Shown: positions 4,730 to 5,526 of the stretch, piece after piece
How positions within the stretch are numbered: the stretch's first letter is position 1
Layout of the letters: every line of letters begins with the position of its first letter
Assembly: GCA_937870675.1 (NCBI GenBank)
Contig: CALMZN010000017.1
Span: 1 to 5,526, forward strand
Direction of reading: 5' to 3'
DNA: 5,526 nucleotides
From: an uncultured bacterium
GTDB taxonomy: Bacteria > Patescibacteriota > Patescibacteriia > UBA1558 > GWA2-36-10
Program-made: the position numbers and the translations under genes
The notes under the pieces: generated by a model
What the model was told of the DNA's origin: nothing
Seen by the model: the letters and a program-made list of their open reading frames with translations, nothing else
The model's database searches: none

Positions 4730-5353
4730 CTATTGTTTGTCAAGATTTTTAATAGCTTCTTGAAAAATAAGACTTAATTCAAAATACCAATTATCGAAAA
4801 ACATTCCAAACTTTTTTCTGACTTTTGCTAGATCATCTTTGTACTTATAAGTATCAATTTCTTGCTGAAAATCGTTATAATCCATTTCCCACTGATGAAT
4901 TTTATCAATAGTGACTTTTTTTATCTCGCCTTCAATTTTGGGAACTATATTTATTACTAATTCTCGACGCAAATCAACTATTTTCTTTTGCTTTTCTTTA
5001 ATATATTTAGCGGCTTCACTAACTTGTTCATTTGCGTCAGGTTTTTTTTGTTCTGCTTCCGGACTATCAACTTTTCTGAGTGTTTGATCAGTGTTGTCAG
5101 TGGATGATGGGATCTCCATATCCTTGGAAGAGTTAATCAAATTTTCCACTGCTCGAGCCCCAGTTGTTGCTCCGGGCGTTGTCCATTCTTCCAAGCGCCT
5201 ATTCAATGCCAAAATTCTTTTATCATCTTCTGCCACTCCTTGGGCAATCAATTCTTGACGCTCATCATATAATTTATTTATTTCATCCTGCCTCGCGTCT
5301 TCAACTCTATGTTGTGGCGTATCTTCAAAAAAACCCGATAATTTTTCAGTCAT
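4730..5353 (-). CDS. Hypothetical charged, coiled-coil-like soluble protein
   Basis: 207 residues; I do not recognise the family. It is rich in Lys, Glu, Asp and Gln, has no cysteine, no signal peptide and no membrane segment, so it should be cytoplasmic. Three parts can be seen: a helical N-terminal segment (about 17-57, with acidic/basic heptad-like spacing), a Ser/Thr/Pro/Asp-rich flexible linker (about 58-110) and a long helical C-terminal half (about 110-205) containing aromatic patches HQWEMDYNDF (153-162) and FGMFFDNWYFE (182-192). Such architecture suits a structural or protein-binding role, but nothing more specific can be claimed. The ATG at 5353 is five bases after the stop of the upstream partial gene, so the two are probably one transcript ending at the terminator 4711-4682. 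The ribosome site is weak (AGAAAA). The clean start, stop and terminator make it a real gene. Confidence 0.8.
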   Translation of the reverse strand: MTEKLSGFFEDTPQHRVEDARQDEINKLYDERQELIAQGVAEDDKRILALNRRLEEWTTPGATTGARAVENLINSSKDMEIPSSTDNTDQTLRKVDSPEAEQKKPDANEQVSEAAKYIKEKQKKIVDLRRELVINIVPKIEGEIKKVTIDKIHQWEMDYNDFQQEIDTYKYKDDLAKVRKKFGMFFDNWYFELSLIFQEAIKNLDKQ

Positions 5354-5358
5354 ATTTT

Positions 5359-5526
5359 CTAAATTAAATATTTATTATTATAACAATTTATAAATTCCTT
5401 GAATAAAGAACCATCATCGATTTGTTTACATATATTTTCTAATTTCTTTTTTATTTCTATAAGTCTAATTGTGTTATAGTTGTAACAGCTACCTGGCTGT
5501 TTTTCATTATTATATTGTCTAATTAT
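5359..5526 (-). CDS. C-terminal end of an unidentified protein entering from the right edge
   Basis: Reading the minus strand from the window edge gives 55 codons without a stop, ending in TAG at 5361-5359. The residues include KQPGSCYNYNTIRLIEIKKK (9-28), then NICKQIDDGSLFKEF and a Tyr/Asn-rich end (CYNNKYLI). Three cysteines (C14, C33, C48) are present but in no recognisable motif. A 55-codon open frame is unlikely in sequence this AT-rich unless coding, and the five-base gap to the next start fits an operon. The start lies outside the window and no family is recognised. The DNA here is more AT-rich than the other genes, so a small chance remains that it is non-coding. Confidence 0.6.
   Translation of the reverse strand: MIRQYNNEKQPGSCYNYNTIRLIEIKKKLENICKQIDDGSLFKEFINCYNNKYLI

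Overview
The window is an AT-rich bacterial segment in which every recognisable gene lies on the minus strand. It suits a small-genome fermentative anaerobe. The compact gene packing, stripped-down hydrogenase subunits and AT-rich spacers resemble Candidate Phyla Radiation (Patescibacteria, for example Parcubacteria) genomes, but that assignment is inference and no phylogenetic marker is present. TGA closes two of the genes, so the TGA-recoding genetic code of Gracilibacteria/Absconditabacteria is excluded.

Layout in the direction of transcription (right to left): (1) the 3' end of an unidentified gene entering from the right edge (5526-5359); (2) five bases later, a 207-residue charged, coiled-coil-like hypothetical protein (5353-4730), followed by a clear hairpin terminator (4711-4682); (3) a near-consensus sigma-70 promoter (-35 at 4673-4668, -10 at 4650-4645, 17-base spacer) driving a roughly 300-base GC-richer structured RNA (about 4639-4335) that I cannot assign to a known family; (4) an inverted-repeat element (4286-4224) abutting the start codon of a NuoF/HydB-type flavoprotein gene (4221-3217); (5) an overlapping [FeFe]-hydrogenase gene, hydA (3233-1509), with all cluster ligands and the H-cluster motifs intact; (6) a second, longer element with the same terminal arms (1525-1380), which covers the end of hydA and the leader of the next gene; (7) a six-helix membrane protein resembling ECF-transporter S components found beside [FeFe] hydrogenases (1372-857); (8) a 5'-complete, 3'-truncated MFS drug/H+ antiporter-like gene (855-1) coupled to it.

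HydB and HydA together look like a minimal NAD(P)H-linked [FeFe] hydrogenase: electrons from NADH would pass through FMN and an N3-type [4Fe-4S] cluster in HydB to the HydA relay of one [2Fe-2S] and three [4Fe-4S] clusters, and then to the H-cluster to make H2 (or the reverse). No NuoE/HydC subunit and no maturases (HydE, HydF, HydG) are in the window, so maturation must be encoded elsewhere.

The two most interesting signals are non-coding. One is the unassigned structured RNA directly upstream of hydBA, which may be a leader or regulator. The other is the pair of inverted-repeat elements whose arms covary (C-G in one, T-A in the other) and which place the same AAC(A/G)GGGTAAA block just before the start codons of hydB and the membrane-protein gene.
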